Shown: positions 25,702 through 34,619 of the stretch, one piece after another
How positions within the stretch are numbered: the first letter of the stretch is position 1
Layout of the letters: each line of letters starts with the position of its first letter
Assembly (NCBI RefSeq): GCF_030406725.1
Contig: NZ_CP129107.1
Span: 1,778,501-1,842,500, forward strand
Origin: Alteriqipengyuania flavescens
GTDB taxonomy: Bacteria > Pseudomonadota > Alphaproteobacteria > Sphingomonadales > Sphingomonadaceae
Direction: 5' to 3'
Length of the DNA: 64,000 nt
The notes under the pieces: model-generated
Seen by the model: the letters and a program-made list of their open reading frames with translations, nothing else
Told to the model about the DNA's origin: nothing
Databases searched by the model: none
Translations under genes and position numbers: made by a program

Positions 25702-26199
25702 ATGCGGTCACCTGTCACGCTCTGCCTCGCTCCTTTCTCAGCGGCCCTGCTGTTGGCAGGCGGTTGCTCGCAGGCTCCGGCCACTCCGGACGAGCAAGCC
25801 ATCCCGGTCGAGCCTGACGGCGGGATCGGCGATGGCGCGCCGCCGATCCCGTTCGACCCTCCGCTGGGCGGAGAGTTTGCTCCAGAGCCAGTCGCGCAGA
25901 TCCCCGAACGCTTCCGCGGCGTGTGGGACTATGTCGAGGGCAGTTGCATGGCATCGAGCGACTTGCGCATCGATATCGGCCCGGACCGGATCGAATTCTA
26001 CGAATCCCTCGGCACGGTCGAAAGCGTCGAGGTCGACGGGGTCGACACGATGATCGTGACGCTGGCGATTGAAGGCGAAGGTGAGACGTGGGAGACGGCG
26101 ACCCGCTATGTCCTCACGCAGGATGGAGAGCGGCTGACTCCCTATCCGGTGGAGAATCGCGCCGGGTACGAGCCGATGCCGTTGAAGCGCTGCCCGTGA
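25702..26199 (+). CDS. Hypothetical lipoprotein
   Basis: A 165-residue protein with a lipoprotein-type signal (ALLLAGGC), a Pro/Gly-rich linker and a small C-terminal domain containing RFRGVWDYVEGSC and MASSDLRIDIGPDRIEFYES. I do not recognise a named family. It starts five bases after the mmsA stop, and its stop overlaps the RidA-like start as GTGA, so it may be co-transcribed with the valine genes. Confidence 0.8.
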   Translation: MRSPVTLCLAPFSAALLLAGGCSQAPATPDEQAIPVEPDGGIGDGAPPIPFDPPLGGEFAPEPVAQIPERFRGVWDYVEGSCMASSDLRIDIGPDRIEFYESLGTVESVEVDGVDTMIVTLAIEGEGETWETATRYVLTQDGERLTPYPVENRAGYEPMPLKRCP

Positions 26200-26598
26200 C
26201 CACGCGCCGACGCACGCACTCCTGCTCGCCTTACGAGGCCGAGTTCGGGTTCTGCCGCGCGATCAGGGTCGGCGACCGCATCCTCGTTGCCGGAACGGGT
26301 CCGGTGGAGGATGACGGATCGACCACGCCGGGCGATGCTGCGGCGCAGGCGGAACGCTGTTTCACGCTGGCGGTGCGCGCCGTCGAGTCTGGGCGGGGCG
26401 GCGCGCGACATCGTGCGGACGCGGATGCTGCTGACCGATTTCGACGACCAGCAGGCCGTCGGCGCCGTTCACGCGCGGTTCTTCGGCGATGCGCCACCGG
26501 TTGCGACGATGGCCGGCGTCGCATGGCTGTGCCGCCGCGAATGGAAAGTCGAAGTGGAGGCCGAGGCAATCGTCCCGGCCCACGACACGGGAGAATGA
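26196..26598 (+). pseudogene. RidA family protein, frameshifted
   Basis: The N-terminal half (YEAEFGFCRAIRVGDRILVA, GTGPVEDDGSTTPGDAAAQA) and the C-terminal half (ARDIVRTRMLLTDFDDQQAV, PPVATMAGVAWL) are a typical Rid/YjgF protein of about 133 residues, but they lie in different frames. The break is near 26385-26392 in the GAGTCTGGGCGGGG stretch; one extra base, or two missing ones, explains it. Intact Rid proteins hydrolyse reactive imines. The GTG start overlaps the preceding stop. Confidence 0.82.
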
Positions 26599-26602
26599 GC
26601 CG

Positions 26603-26908
26603 ATGAAACCTTTCCTTACCCTCGCTACCCTGCCGCTGCTCGCCGCATGTGCCGCGACCATGCCGCCAGCCGATCCGGATCTGCCGGGCCGCCCCGCACC
26701 TGCGGGCGAATGCGATGCGCAGGCGGGGCAGTATGCTATCGGCCAGCGCGCCACTGCCGAACTGGGAGGCGAACTGCTCCAGCGCACCGGCGCGCGGGCG
26801 CTGCGCTGGGGACCTCCCGGCGCTATTTTCACGATGGATTTTCGGTCGGACCGGCTGAACGTGATGTACGACGAAAATTACATTATCCAAGAGGTAAGGT
26901 GCGGCTGA
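26603..26908 (+). CDS. I78-family peptidase inhibitor-like lipoprotein
   Basis: A 101-residue protein with a lipoprotein signal (LATLPLLAACA) and the C-terminal pattern of the I78 inhibitor family: IGQRATAELGGELLQRTGA, then FTMDFRSDRLNVMYDE and a closing VRCG. Such proteins are periplasmic or surface-bound and are thought to inhibit serine peptidases. It follows the RidA-like gene by four bases. Confidence 0.8.
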   Translation: MKPFLTLATLPLLAACAATMPPADPDLPGRPAPAGECDAQAGQYAIGQRATAELGGELLQRTGARALRWGPPGAIFTMDFRSDRLNVMYDENYIIQEVRCG

Positions 26909-26966
26909 TCGTTGCAGCGGAAACCATCGCTGGAAATGGCCGCGCAACGCCGCTAGAGCCGCGCGC

Positions 26967-28115
26967 ATGACAGGCCAGTTCCAGCTTACCGACGATCAGC
27001 TCGCCATCCAGAAGATGGCGCAGCGCTTCACTGCCGACAACATCACGCCGCATGCCGGCGACTGGGACGAGCAGCACCATTTCCCGAAGGACGTAATCAA
27101 GCGGACGGCCGAGCTGGGTTTCGGCGCGATCTACGTGTCGGAGGAAAGCGGTGGCATCGGCCTCGGCCGGCTGGAGGCGGCGCTGGTCATGGAGGCGATG
27201 GCCTATGGCTGCCCCACCACCAGCGCCTTCATCTCCATTCACAACATGGCCAGCTGGATGATCGACAGCTTCGGCGGGCAGGACGTGAAGGACCGCTACC
27301 TGCCGGACTTGATCTCCATGGAAAAGATCGCCAGCTATTGCCTGACCGAACCGGGCAGCGGATCGGACGCGGCGGGGCTGAAGACGAACGCCGTTCTCGA
27401 CGGCGACCATTACGTGCTCAACGGCACCAAACAGTTCATCTCCGGCGGCGGCGTGAACGATGTATACGTCACCATGGTGCGCACCGGCGAGCACAAGACC
27501 AAGGGCATCACCTGCCTGGTGATCGACAACGACACGCCCGGAGTCAGCTTCGGCGCGCCGGAGAAGAAGCTCGGCTGGAACGCCAGCCCCACCGCGCAGG
27601 TCATCTTCGAGGATGCGCGGGTCCCGGTGGCCAATCGCGTGGGGGATGAAGGCGAGGGTTTCCGCTTCGCCATGATGGGGCTTGACGGCGGGCGGCTGAA
27701 TATCGGTGCCTGCTCGCTGGGCGGGGCGCAGCGCTGCCTGGACGAAGCGGTCGCCTATACCAAGGACCGCCAGCAGTTCGGCACGCCCATCGCCGATTTC
27801 CAGAACACGCAATTCATGCTCGCCGACATGGCGACCGACCTCGAAAGCGCGCGCGCGCTGCTCTATCTCGCCGCCGCCAAGGTGACCGACAACGCGCCCG
27901 ACAAGTCGCGCTTTTCCGCCATGGCGAAGCGACTTGCCACCGATAACGGCAGCAAGGTGGTGAACGACGCGCTGCAGCTGTTCGGCGGCTACGGTTACCT
28001 CAAGGATTACCCCATCGAGCGCTTCTGGCGCGACCTGCGCGTGCATTCGATCCTGGAAGGTACCAACCAGGTCATGCGGATGATCGTGGGCCGGGACCTG
28101 CTGAGGCAGGGGTGA
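26967..28115 (+). CDS. Isobutyryl-CoA dehydrogenase-like acyl-CoA dehydrogenase
   Basis: A 382-residue acyl-CoA dehydrogenase close in layout to ACAD8/isobutyryl-CoA dehydrogenase. It has the CLTEPGSGSDAAGLKT loop, NGTKQFISGGGVNDVYV, and a catalytic glutamate in HSILEGTNQVMRM. It would oxidise isobutyryl-CoA to methacrylyl-CoA with FAD, passing electrons to ETF. The next gene, a 3-hydroxyisobutyryl-CoA hydrolase-like protein, supports the valine assignment. The substrate is inferred from context. Confidence 0.92.
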   Translation: MTGQFQLTDDQLAIQKMAQRFTADNITPHAGDWDEQHHFPKDVIKRTAELGFGAIYVSEESGGIGLGRLEAALVMEAMAYGCPTTSAFISIHNMASWMIDSFGGQDVKDRYLPDLISMEKIASYCLTEPGSGSDAAGLKTNAVLDGDHYVLNGTKQFISGGGVNDVYVTMVRTGEHKTKGITCLVIDNDTPGVSFGAPEKKLGWNASPTAQVIFEDARVPVANRVGDEGEGFRFAMMGLDGGRLNIGACSLGGAQRCLDEAVAYTKDRQQFGTPIADFQNTQFMLADMATDLESARALLYLAAAKVTDNAPDKSRFSAMAKRLATDNGSKVVNDALQLFGGYGYLKDYPIERFWRDLRVHSILEGTNQVMRMIVGRDLLRQG

Positions 28116-28120
28116 CCACA

Positions 28121-29176
28121 ATGACCGAAGACGTACACATCCACTCTCATGGCCGTGTAGGCCATATTTCGCTCAACCGCCCTAAGGCGCTCCATGCGCT
28201 GACGCTCGACATGTGCCATGCGATGAGCAAGGCGCTTGCCGAATGGGCAACGGATGACGCCATCGAAGCGGTTATCCTCGACCATTCGGAGGGCCGCGGC
28301 TTTTGCGCGGGCGGCGACATCAACCTGCTGCGCCACTCTGCGCTGAACGACGGCGGCGCATCGGGCCGCGCCTTCTTCCACGACGAGTACCAGCTCAACC
28401 ACCAGATGATGACTTATGAAAAGCCCATCGTGGCTTTCATGGACGGCATCACCATGGGCGGCGGCGTGGGCATCGCGATGCCGTGCAAGTACCGCGTCGC
28501 GACGGAAAACACGCGCTTCGCCATGCCGGAAACGGGCATTGGCCTGTTCCCCGACGTGGGCGGCGGCTGGCACTTGCCGCGGCTCGGCGGACGGCTCGGC
28601 CAGTTCCTCGCGCTCACCGGTGCGCGGCTGGACGGGGCGGAATGCCTGTGGGCCGGCATTGCCACCCATTACGTGCCGGGCGAGATGCTGGCCGAGGCGA
28701 AGGCACGCATCATCGAGAAACCGGGCCGCATTGCCGGCGTAATGTCGGAAATGGTCGGCACCCCGCCCAAGGCGCGGATCGAGGAGAATGCCGACAGGAT
28801 CCGCAAGCACTTCGCCTCGGACCGGCTGGAGGACATCGTTGCCAGCCTGGAAGCTGCCGCCGAAGAAGGCGACGAGTGGGCGCAGAAAGAGCGCGACACG
28901 CTCGGCACCAAGAGCCCGCAGACGCTGAAGGTCGCGCTGCGCCAATTGGCCGAAGGCGAGAAGATGACCGATTTCGCCGACAATATGCGGATGGAATACC
29001 GCATCGGCAGCCGCGTGCTGTTGCGCCCCGATTTCGCCGAGGGCGTGCGCGCGGTAATCGTGGACAAGGACCACAGCCCGAAATGGAACCCGCCGACGCC
29101 GGACGAGGTGAGCGAGGAGCTGATCGACAGCATCTTCGCGCCGCTCCCGGATGATGAAGAATGGACCCCGCTATGA
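28121..29176 (+). CDS. 3-hydroxyisobutyryl-CoA hydrolase-like enoyl-CoA hydratase/isomerase
   Basis: A 351-residue crotonase-fold protein. Its length, about 90 residues longer than hydratases, and the blocks [34 protein letters not shown] and [15 protein letters not shown] fit 3-hydroxyisobutyryl-CoA hydrolase (HIBCH). It frees 3-hydroxyisobutyrate for MmsB. The ATG at 28121 has AGGGG eight bases upstream; a GTG at 28112 overlaps the previous stop and is less likely. Confidence 0.92.
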   Translation: MTEDVHIHSHGRVGHISLNRPKALHALTLDMCHAMSKALAEWATDDAIEAVILDHSEGRGFCAGGDINLLRHSALNDGGASGRAFFHDEYQLNHQMMTYEKPIVAFMDGITMGGGVGIAMPCKYRVATENTRFAMPETGIGLFPDVGGGWHLPRLGGRLGQFLALTGARLDGAECLWAGIATHYVPGEMLAEAKARIIEKPGRIAGVMSEMVGTPPKARIEENADRIRKHFASDRLEDIVASLEAAAEEGDEWAQKERDTLGTKSPQTLKVALRQLAEGEKMTDFADNMRMEYRIGSRVLLRPDFAEGVRAVIVDKDHSPKWNPPTPDEVSEELIDSIFAPLPDDEEWTPL

Positions 29177-29955
29177 GCTACGAAACCATCACCACCGAAA
29201 CCGAAGGCGCGGTGACGATCGTCACGCTCAACCGTCCGGAAGCGCTGAATGCGCTGTCGAGCAAGGTGCTGGACGACCTGATCGGCGCGTTCGAAGCCTA
29301 CCAGGTGGATGACAGCCAGCGCTGCGCCATCATCACAGGCGCGGGCGACAAGGCCTTTGCCGCAGGGGCGGACATCAAGGAAATGTCCGACAAGGCGGCG
29401 GCCGATTTCTACCTCCAGGACTTCTTCGCCAAGTGGACCAGCCACATCGTGGAAGCGACGCGCAAGCCGTGGATCGCGGCCGTGAACGGCTTCGCGCTGG
29501 GCGGCGGGTGCGAGCTTGCCATGATGGCGGACTTCATCATCGCATCGGACAAGGCGAAGTTCGGCCAGCCGGAAATCAAGCTGGGCGTCGCGCCCGGTAT
29601 GGGCGGCAGCCAGCGCCTGACCCGCGCGGTCGGTAAGGCGAAGGCGATGGAAATGTGTCTGACCGGGCGGATGATGGACGCCGCGGAAGCGGAGCGCAGC
29701 GGCCTCGTCGCCCGCGTGGTGCCGCATGACGAGCTGATGACGGAAGCGAAGAAGACCGCCGCCGCCATCGCCGCGATGCCGCCGATGGCCGCGATGGTGA
29801 ACAAGGAAATGGTCAACGCGGCGTATGAAACCACGCTGACGCAGGGCGTGCTGCACGAACGCCGCCTGTTCCAAATCCTCACCGCGACCGAGGACAAGGC
29901 CGAAGGCATGGCCGCCTTCGTCGAAAAGCGCGAGGGGCAGTGGAAGGGCCGGTGA
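29173..29955 (+). CDS. Enoyl-CoA hydratase
   Basis: A 260-residue crotonase that hydrates enoyl-CoA, here most likely methacrylyl-CoA. Both catalytic-loop regions are seen: [15 protein letters not shown], and [16 protein letters not shown] followed by [15 protein letters not shown] with the catalytic glutamates. The ATG at 29173 overlaps the preceding stop (ATGA). The short-chain specificity is inferred from the valine context. Confidence 0.93.
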   Translation: MSYETITTETEGAVTIVTLNRPEALNALSSKVLDDLIGAFEAYQVDDSQRCAIITGAGDKAFAAGADIKEMSDKAAADFYLQDFFAKWTSHIVEATRKPWIAAVNGFALGGGCELAMMADFIIASDKAKFGQPEIKLGVAPGMGGSQRLTRAVGKAKAMEMCLTGRMMDAAEAERSGLVARVVPHDELMTEAKKTAAAIAAMPPMAAMVNKEMVNAAYETTLTQGVLHERRLFQILTATEDKAEGMAAFVEKREGQWKGR

Positions 29956-29966
29956 AGCGCCCACCT

Positions 29967-30066
29967 CGTCATTGCAAGGAGCGCAGCGACGAAGCAATCC
30001 ATGGCCTGATCGTGCCACCGGGAGCGGGCCTTGGATTGCCGCGCGGCTTCGCCGCTCGCCATGACG
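29967..30066. repeat. Dispersed palindromic repeat (CGTCATTGC...GACG type)
   Basis: The gap between the enoyl-CoA hydratase and mmsB holds a degenerate 100-base inverted repeat. The left arm starts CGTCATTGCAAGGAGCGCAG and runs into GACGAAGCAATCC; the right arm starts GGATTGCCGCGCGG and ends GCCATGACG. This is a dispersed repeat form widespread in alphaproteobacteria. It may end or attenuate the upstream transcript. Confidence 0.75.
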
Positions 30067-30084
30067 AATTTGAGAGGAAGTGAC

Positions 30085-30951
30085 ATGAAAATCGCCTTCA
30101 TCGGCCTCGGCAACATGGGCGGCGGGATGGCCGCGAACCTGGCGAAGGCCGGCCATGCGGTCCGCGCCTTCGACCTGAGCGAAGCGGCGCTGGAGACGGC
30201 GCGCAGCAATGGGTGCGAGACTTTCTCCACTGCAAAGGAAGCGGTAGAAGGCGTCGACGCCGTCGTCTCGATGCTGCCCAACGGCGGGATCGTGAAATCG
30301 GTCTATACCGATGACGTGATCGGCCATGCGCCCGAAGGCGCGGTGCTGCTCGATTGCTCCACCATCGACGTTGCCACGGCGAAGGCCGTCTCCGCTGCGG
30401 CGGAGGCGGCAGGCTATGCCATGGTTGATGCGCCGGTCAGCGGCGGGATCGCGGCGGCCAACGGCGGCACGCTGACTTTCATGGTCGGCGGGACGGGAGA
30501 GGCATTCGCGCGCGCCGAGCCGATCCTGCAGGCGATGGGCAAGGCGGTGATCCACGCGGGCGATGCGGGCGCGGGGCAGACTGCCAAGATCTGCAACAAC
30601 ATGCTGCTCGCCATTTCGATGATCGGCACCGCCGAGGCGATGACGATGGCGCAGAAGCTGGGCCTCGATCCTCAGAAATTCTACGAAATCAGCTCGCAAT
30701 CGTCCGGCTATTGCTGGTCCTTGAACGCCTATACCCCGATGCCGGGCGTCGGCGTCGAAAGCCCGGCGGACAAGGGCTACGAAGGCGGTTTTGCCACCGC
30801 GCTGATGCTGAAGGACCTGAAGCTGGCGATGGAAGCCGCCGAAACCGCCGGCGCCAAGGTCGAACTCGGCGAGCATGCGAAGCGGCTCTACGAAGTCTTC
30901 GCGGTGGAAAGCGGCGGCAAGGACTTCAGCGGCATCATCGAAACGCTGTGA
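30085..30951 (+). CDS. mmsB: 3-hydroxyisobutyrate dehydrogenase
   Basis: A 288-residue NAD-dependent dehydrogenase that oxidises 3-hydroxyisobutyrate to methylmalonate semialdehyde, the MmsA substrate. The Rossmann motif is FIGLGNMGGGMAANL. The substrate-binding DAPVSGGIAAANGGTL and the catalytic lysine block GAGQTAKICNNML are present. AGGAAG lies upstream of ATG 30085. The repeat at 29967 separates it from the hydratase. Confidence 0.95.
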   Translation: MKIAFIGLGNMGGGMAANLAKAGHAVRAFDLSEAALETARSNGCETFSTAKEAVEGVDAVVSMLPNGGIVKSVYTDDVIGHAPEGAVLLDCSTIDVATAKAVSAAAEAAGYAMVDAPVSGGIAAANGGTLTFMVGGTGEAFARAEPILQAMGKAVIHAGDAGAGQTAKICNNMLLAISMIGTAEAMTMAQKLGLDPQKFYEISSQSSGYCWSLNAYTPMPGVGVESPADKGYEGGFATALMLKDLKLAMEAAETAGAKVELGEHAKRLYEVFAVESGGKDFSGIIETL

Positions 30952-30961
30952 GGCGGCTGCG

Positions 30962-32089
30962 GTGACGAAGGAGCACCCGCTCGCCGGGATCAGGGTCGTC
31001 GAACTCGCCCGCGTGCTGGCCGGGCCGTGGGCGGGGCAGATCCTCGCCGACCTTGGCGCGGAAGTCATCAAGGTCGAAGGCCCCGCAGGCGACGAAACGC
31101 GCGGCTGGGGCCCGCCGTGGATTGAGAATGCGGACGGCACGCGCGATGCGGCCTATTACCACGCCACCAACCGCGGCAAGCGCAGCGTCACCGCCGACTT
31201 CGCCACCGAGGAAGGCCGGGCGAAAACACTTGCGCTCATCGCCGATGCGGACGTGGTGATCGAGAATTTCAAGCTCGGCGGCCTTGCGAAATACGGGCTC
31301 GACTACGCCAGCCTCGCGGCCGATCACCCACGCCTCGTGTGGTGTTCGATCACCGGTTTCGGGCAGGACGGACCCTATGCCCCGCGCCCGGGATACGACT
31401 TCATCGTCCAGGCGATGAGCGGGATCATGGACCTGACCGGCGAACCCGAGGGCGCGCCGCAGAAGATCGGCGTTGCCTATGCCGATATCATGACCGGGCT
31501 GTATTCCGCCATCGGGATCCAGGCGGCGCTGTTGCAGCGGGAGCGGACGGGGAAGGGCCAGCAGGTCGACATGGCGCTGTTCGACGTGATGACCGGCACT
31601 CTCGCCAACCAGGCAATGAATTACCTCGCCAGCGGCACCAGCCCGACGCGCATGGGCAACCGCCATCCCAATGTGGTGCCATACGAGGCCTTCCCGTGCA
31701 GCGACGGGTGGCTGATCATCGCGGTCGGCAACGACCGGCAATTCGCGCGGCTGGTCGACCTGCTCGACCTTCCCCGGCGCGAGGATTGGGCCACCAACGG
31801 CGGTCGTGTGGAGCACCGCGCCGCCCTGTCGGATGCGATTGCCGCGAAGACGAAGGGCTACACCCGCGACGGGCTGCTCGCCGCTCTGGAGGGGGCGAAC
31901 ATCCCCGGCGGCCCGATCAACACCGTTGCGGACGCGCTGGAAGACCCGCAGATCGCCGCGCGCGGGATGCGCGTGACGCTGGAGCGCGCAGACGGCGTCA
32001 GCGTGGAGGGTATCCGCACGCCCATCCGCTTTTCCGGTGCCGGATTGCGGCTGGAAACCCCGTCCCCCGTGAAGGGGCAGGACAACTGA
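30962..32089 (+). CDS. CaiB/BaiF family CoA transferase
   Basis: A 375-residue family III CoA transferase. It has RVVELARVLAGPWAGQILAD, the catalytic aspartate region RPGYDFIVQAMSGIMDLTG and IQAALLQRERTGKGQQVD. The start is GTG at 30962, ten bases after mmsB. It faces a glutaryl-CoA dehydrogenase, the arrangement expected if it is a succinyl-CoA:glutarate CoA-transferase. That substrate is inferred from the neighbour, not seen. Confidence 0.9.
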   Translation: MTKEHPLAGIRVVELARVLAGPWAGQILADLGAEVIKVEGPAGDETRGWGPPWIENADGTRDAAYYHATNRGKRSVTADFATEEGRAKTLALIADADVVIENFKLGGLAKYGLDYASLAADHPRLVWCSITGFGQDGPYAPRPGYDFIVQAMSGIMDLTGEPEGAPQKIGVAYADIMTGLYSAIGIQAALLQRERTGKGQQVDMALFDVMTGTLANQAMNYLASGTSPTRMGNRHPNVVPYEAFPCSDGWLIIAVGNDRQFARLVDLLDLPRREDWATNGGRVEHRAALSDAIAAKTKGYTRDGLLAALEGANIPGGPINTVADALEDPQIAARGMRVTLERADGVSVEGIRTPIRFSGAGLRLETPSPVKGQDN

Positions 32090-32090
32090 C

Positions 32091-33275
32091 CTAGAACGCG
32101 GCGATCCCGGTGATCGCGCGGCCCAGGATCAGCGCGTGAACGTCGGCGGTGCCTTCGTAGGTGTTGACCGTTTCCAGATTCACCATGTGGCGGATGACCT
32201 GGTATTCTTCCGAAATGCCGTTACCGCCGTGCATGTCGCGGGCGTGGCGGGCGATTTCCAGCGCCTTGCCAACATTGTTGCGCTTCACGATGCTGATCAT
32301 CTCTGGCGCGAATTTGCCTTCGTCCATCAGTCGGCCGACCTGCAGGCTGGCCTGCAGACCCAGCGAAATGTCGGTCATCATGTCGGCCAGCTTCTTCTGG
32401 TAGAGCTGCTTGCTGGCGAGCGGCACGCCGAACTGGTGCCGGTCGAGGCCGTATTGCCGTGCGGCGTGCATGCAGAACTCCGCCGCGCCCAGCGCGCCCC
32501 AGCTGATGCCGTAGCGCGCGCGGTTGAGGCAGCTGAACGGTCCCTTCAGCCCCTGCACTTCGGGTAGCAGCGCATCGGCCCCGACCTTCACATCGTCCAT
32601 CACGATCATGCCGGTGGTGCTGGCGCGCAGCGAAATCTTGCCTTCGATCTTGGGGGCCGACAGGCCCTTCATACCCTTTTCGAGCACGAAGCCCTTGATG
32701 CCGCCGCCGTGCTCCTCGCTCTTGGCCCAGACCACAAAGACATCGGCGAAAGGCGCGTTGGAAATCCAGGTCTTGCTGCCGTTCAGCACGTATCCGTCGC
32801 CGTCCTTTTTCGCGACGGTCTTCATGCCCGCAGGGTCGGAGCCGGCATCAGGCTCGGTCAGGCCGAAACAGCCGATCAGCTCACCCGAACACAGGCCGGG
32901 GAGGTACTTGGCGTGCTGTTCGGGCGTACCGAACGCGTGGATGGGATAGGCGACCAGCGAGCTCTGCACGCTCGCCATCGAACGATATCCGCTGTCGACC
33001 CGTTCGATCTCGCGCGCGACGAGGCCGTAGGCGACATAGCTCGCGCCCGATCCGCCGAGGTCTTCGGGGATGGTGACGCCCAGCATCCCCGCCTGGCCCA
33101 TCAGCGGGAACAGCTCCGGCGCGTCGATCTCGTTGGCGAAAGCCTCGATCACGCGCGGTTGCAGCTCGCCTTGCGCAAAACCGTGCGCGGCGTCGCGGAT
33201 CATGCGTTCTTCTTCGGTAAGCTGGTCTTCCAGGCGGAAGGGATCGGACCAGTCGAAAGGTGCCATTTCGGCCAT
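32091..33275 (-). CDS. gcdH: Glutaryl-CoA dehydrogenase-like acyl-CoA dehydrogenase
   Basis: A 394-residue acyl-CoA dehydrogenase with the glutaryl-CoA dehydrogenase layout: an N-terminal [34 protein letters not shown], the arginine-containing [30 protein letters not shown], and a catalytic glutamate in [15 protein letters not shown]. It would oxidise and decarboxylate glutaryl-CoA to crotonyl-CoA in lysine/tryptophan breakdown. Only one base separates its stop from the convergent CoA transferase. Confidence 0.92.
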   Translation of the reverse strand: MAEMAPFDWSDPFRLEDQLTEEERMIRDAAHGFAQGELQPRVIEAFANEIDAPELFPLMGQAGMLGVTIPEDLGGSGASYVAYGLVAREIERVDSGYRSMASVQSSLVAYPIHAFGTPEQHAKYLPGLCSGELIGCFGLTEPDAGSDPAGMKTVAKKDGDGYVLNGSKTWISNAPFADVFVVWAKSEEHGGGIKGFVLEKGMKGLSAPKIEGKISLRASTTGMIVMDDVKVGADALLPEVQGLKGPFSCLNRARYGISWGALGAAEFCMHAARQYGLDRHQFGVPLASKQLYQKKLADMMTDISLGLQASLQVGRLMDEGKFAPEMISIVKRNNVGKALEIARHARDMHGGNGISEEYQVIRHMVNLETVNTYEGTADVHALILGRAITGIAAF

Positions 33276-33345
33276 GCTCGGGTGTCTCCTGCTATGCAGG
33301 CGGCCCTAGCGCCATGGCGCGGTCAAGCCAAGCGGCGTGCAGCCG

Positions 33346-33735
33346 TCAGGCGGTCTCGTGTTCCTTCACCGTGGCACGGATGATGTCGAGCAGCTGCGAT
33401 GGCGGGCAGGGCTTTTCGCACAGCTGCGCATCGGGATAACGTTCCTGCAGGTCATGCTTTTGCCCATGCGCGGAATGGAAGATGATCGGCACGTGGGCGG
33501 CCTGCAGCTTGTCGGCCAGCGGGAAGACGTCGTGATCGTACAGGTTGATGTCGAGCACGGCGCAATCGGGCGTCACCTGGGCCAGCGCTTCTTCCGCCGC
33601 CTGCACGGTGGCATGCGGTCCTTCGATGCCGAAGCCGGCAATCTCGACCGTTTCGCTCATGTCGAGCGCGACGAGGAATTCATCCTCTGCAATCATCACC
33701 ACGGGACGGTCTTTGGTGTCGGCGGGACCGTGCAT
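33346..33735 (-). CDS. Single-domain response regulator
   Basis: A 129-residue stand-alone receiver domain. The acidic pair is in IAEDEFLVAL (E17, D18), the phosphoacceptor is D62 in CAVLDINLYD, and the lysine is in the LCEKPCPP loop. There is no output domain, and no histidine kinase is nearby. Such proteins relay phosphate in general stress or chemotaxis-like pathways of alphaproteobacteria; its partner is unknown. Confidence 0.9.
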   Translation of the reverse strand: MHGPADTKDRPVVMIAEDEFLVALDMSETVEIAGFGIEGPHATVQAAEEALAQVTPDCAVLDINLYDHDVFPLADKLQAAHVPIIFHSAHGQKHDLQERYPDAQLCEKPCPPSQLLDIIRATVKEHETA

Positions 33736-33833
33736 AGTGTTCTCCCTCGCGCCCTTGCGCGGCTGTTCGACCCATTAGGAAGCACAATGCGCGATGAAAG
33801 CGCTGGTTCCCGCGGATTTCGGGAGGCGCCGGT

Positions 33834-34436
33834 TCAGAGCTTGCCGAACTCCGCCTCGTAAGCGGCGTGGTCGCCGCTCGCGAGCATGCGCGCCTGGTCG
33901 ACCCAGCGGTCGCGGCGAACGCGGCCTTTGAAATTCATCCGCTCGTCGAAATCGTCGATGTCGGCCTCGCTCCAGCCGGCGATCTGCGTGAAGCTGGTAA
34001 CGCCGGCCTCCTGCAAACGGGCGGAAATCCGCGGACCGAGGCCCTTGATCTGCGTCAGGTCGTCCGCACCAGCGGCAACCGGCTCGCTTGCAGAGGCCGG
34101 TGGAGCTTCCGGCGCGGGCTCAGCGGCGACACGCTCGGGCTCGGTCTCCGGCTCCGATTTCGTGGCAAGCTGGGTCGCGGCCATGGCGACACCGCCCATG
34201 CCGGCAACGCTGGGTGCGATCGCCTCTGCCGCCGCGCCGCTGTCCAGCGTGGTTTCGCGCGGTGAATCGATCAGCGCGTGGTTGCGCTTCGCCTTGCCCG
34301 GTTCGCCGACATCGGGCGCTTCGTCCCGAGTTATCGTGGTCCGACGCGTGGAGGAGAATATCCACCATGCAACCAGCAAGCCGATCAGCAGCGCGGCAAC
34401 GACCAGCCACCAGTTTTCCGCGAGCATCGTATCCAT
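33834..34436 (-). CDS. Membrane-anchored helix-hairpin-helix protein
   Basis: A 200-residue protein with one N-terminal transmembrane helix (about residues 8-27, WWLVVAALLIGLLVAWWIF), an acidic Pro/Ala/Glu linker, and a C-terminal helix-hairpin-helix domain beginning DLTQIKGLGPRISARLQEAG. The KGLGP motif resembles that of NuoE-associated and ribosomal-type HhH domains. I do not know its role. It lies at the end of the tsaD-gpsA operon. Confidence 0.85.
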   Translation of the reverse strand: MDTMLAENWWLVVAALLIGLLVAWWIFSSTRRTTITRDEAPDVGEPGKAKRNHALIDSPRETTLDSGAAAEAIAPSVAGMGGVAMAATQLATKSEPETEPERVAAEPAPEAPPASASEPVAAGADDLTQIKGLGPRISARLQEAGVTSFTQIAGWSEADIDDFDERMNFKGRVRRDRWVDQARMLASGDHAAYEAEFGKL

Positions 34437-34479
34437 TACCTGATCCCCTTGCAGCGGAAGCTTCCTCCGCCCTTGTTAT

Positions 34480-34593
34480 TCAGTCGTCGAGCGCGCCCGG
34501 TCCGCCCGTGCGCCCCCACAAGCCCCAGCCGATGGCGAGGCCGATGGCGTAGGCCAAGAGTAGCAGCACGACCAGTTCGATGACAATCGGCAC
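34480..34593 (-). CDS. Small membrane protein (37 residues)
   Basis: A GTG at 34593, with AAGGGG eight bases upstream, opens a 37-codon frame: MPIVIELVVLLLLAYAIGLA, then IGWGLWGRTGGPGALDD. One strongly hydrophobic helix is followed by a short polar tail. It fills the gap between the OmpA/BON gene and the HhH gene on the same strand. The function is unknown. The ribosome-binding site and operon position support it as a real gene, although it is very short. Confidence 0.7.
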   Translation of the reverse strand: MPIVIELVVLLLLAYAIGLAIGWGLWGRTGGPGALDD

Positions 34594-34619
34594 GATTACA
34601 GCCCCTTATCCGTCATGGT

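Noticed and set aside
28669-31140. 823-codon open frame on the minus strand
   Set aside because: It is antisense to the HIBYL-CoA hydrolase, hydratase and mmsB, and its composition (His/Arg/Ala-rich) is typical of shadow frames.
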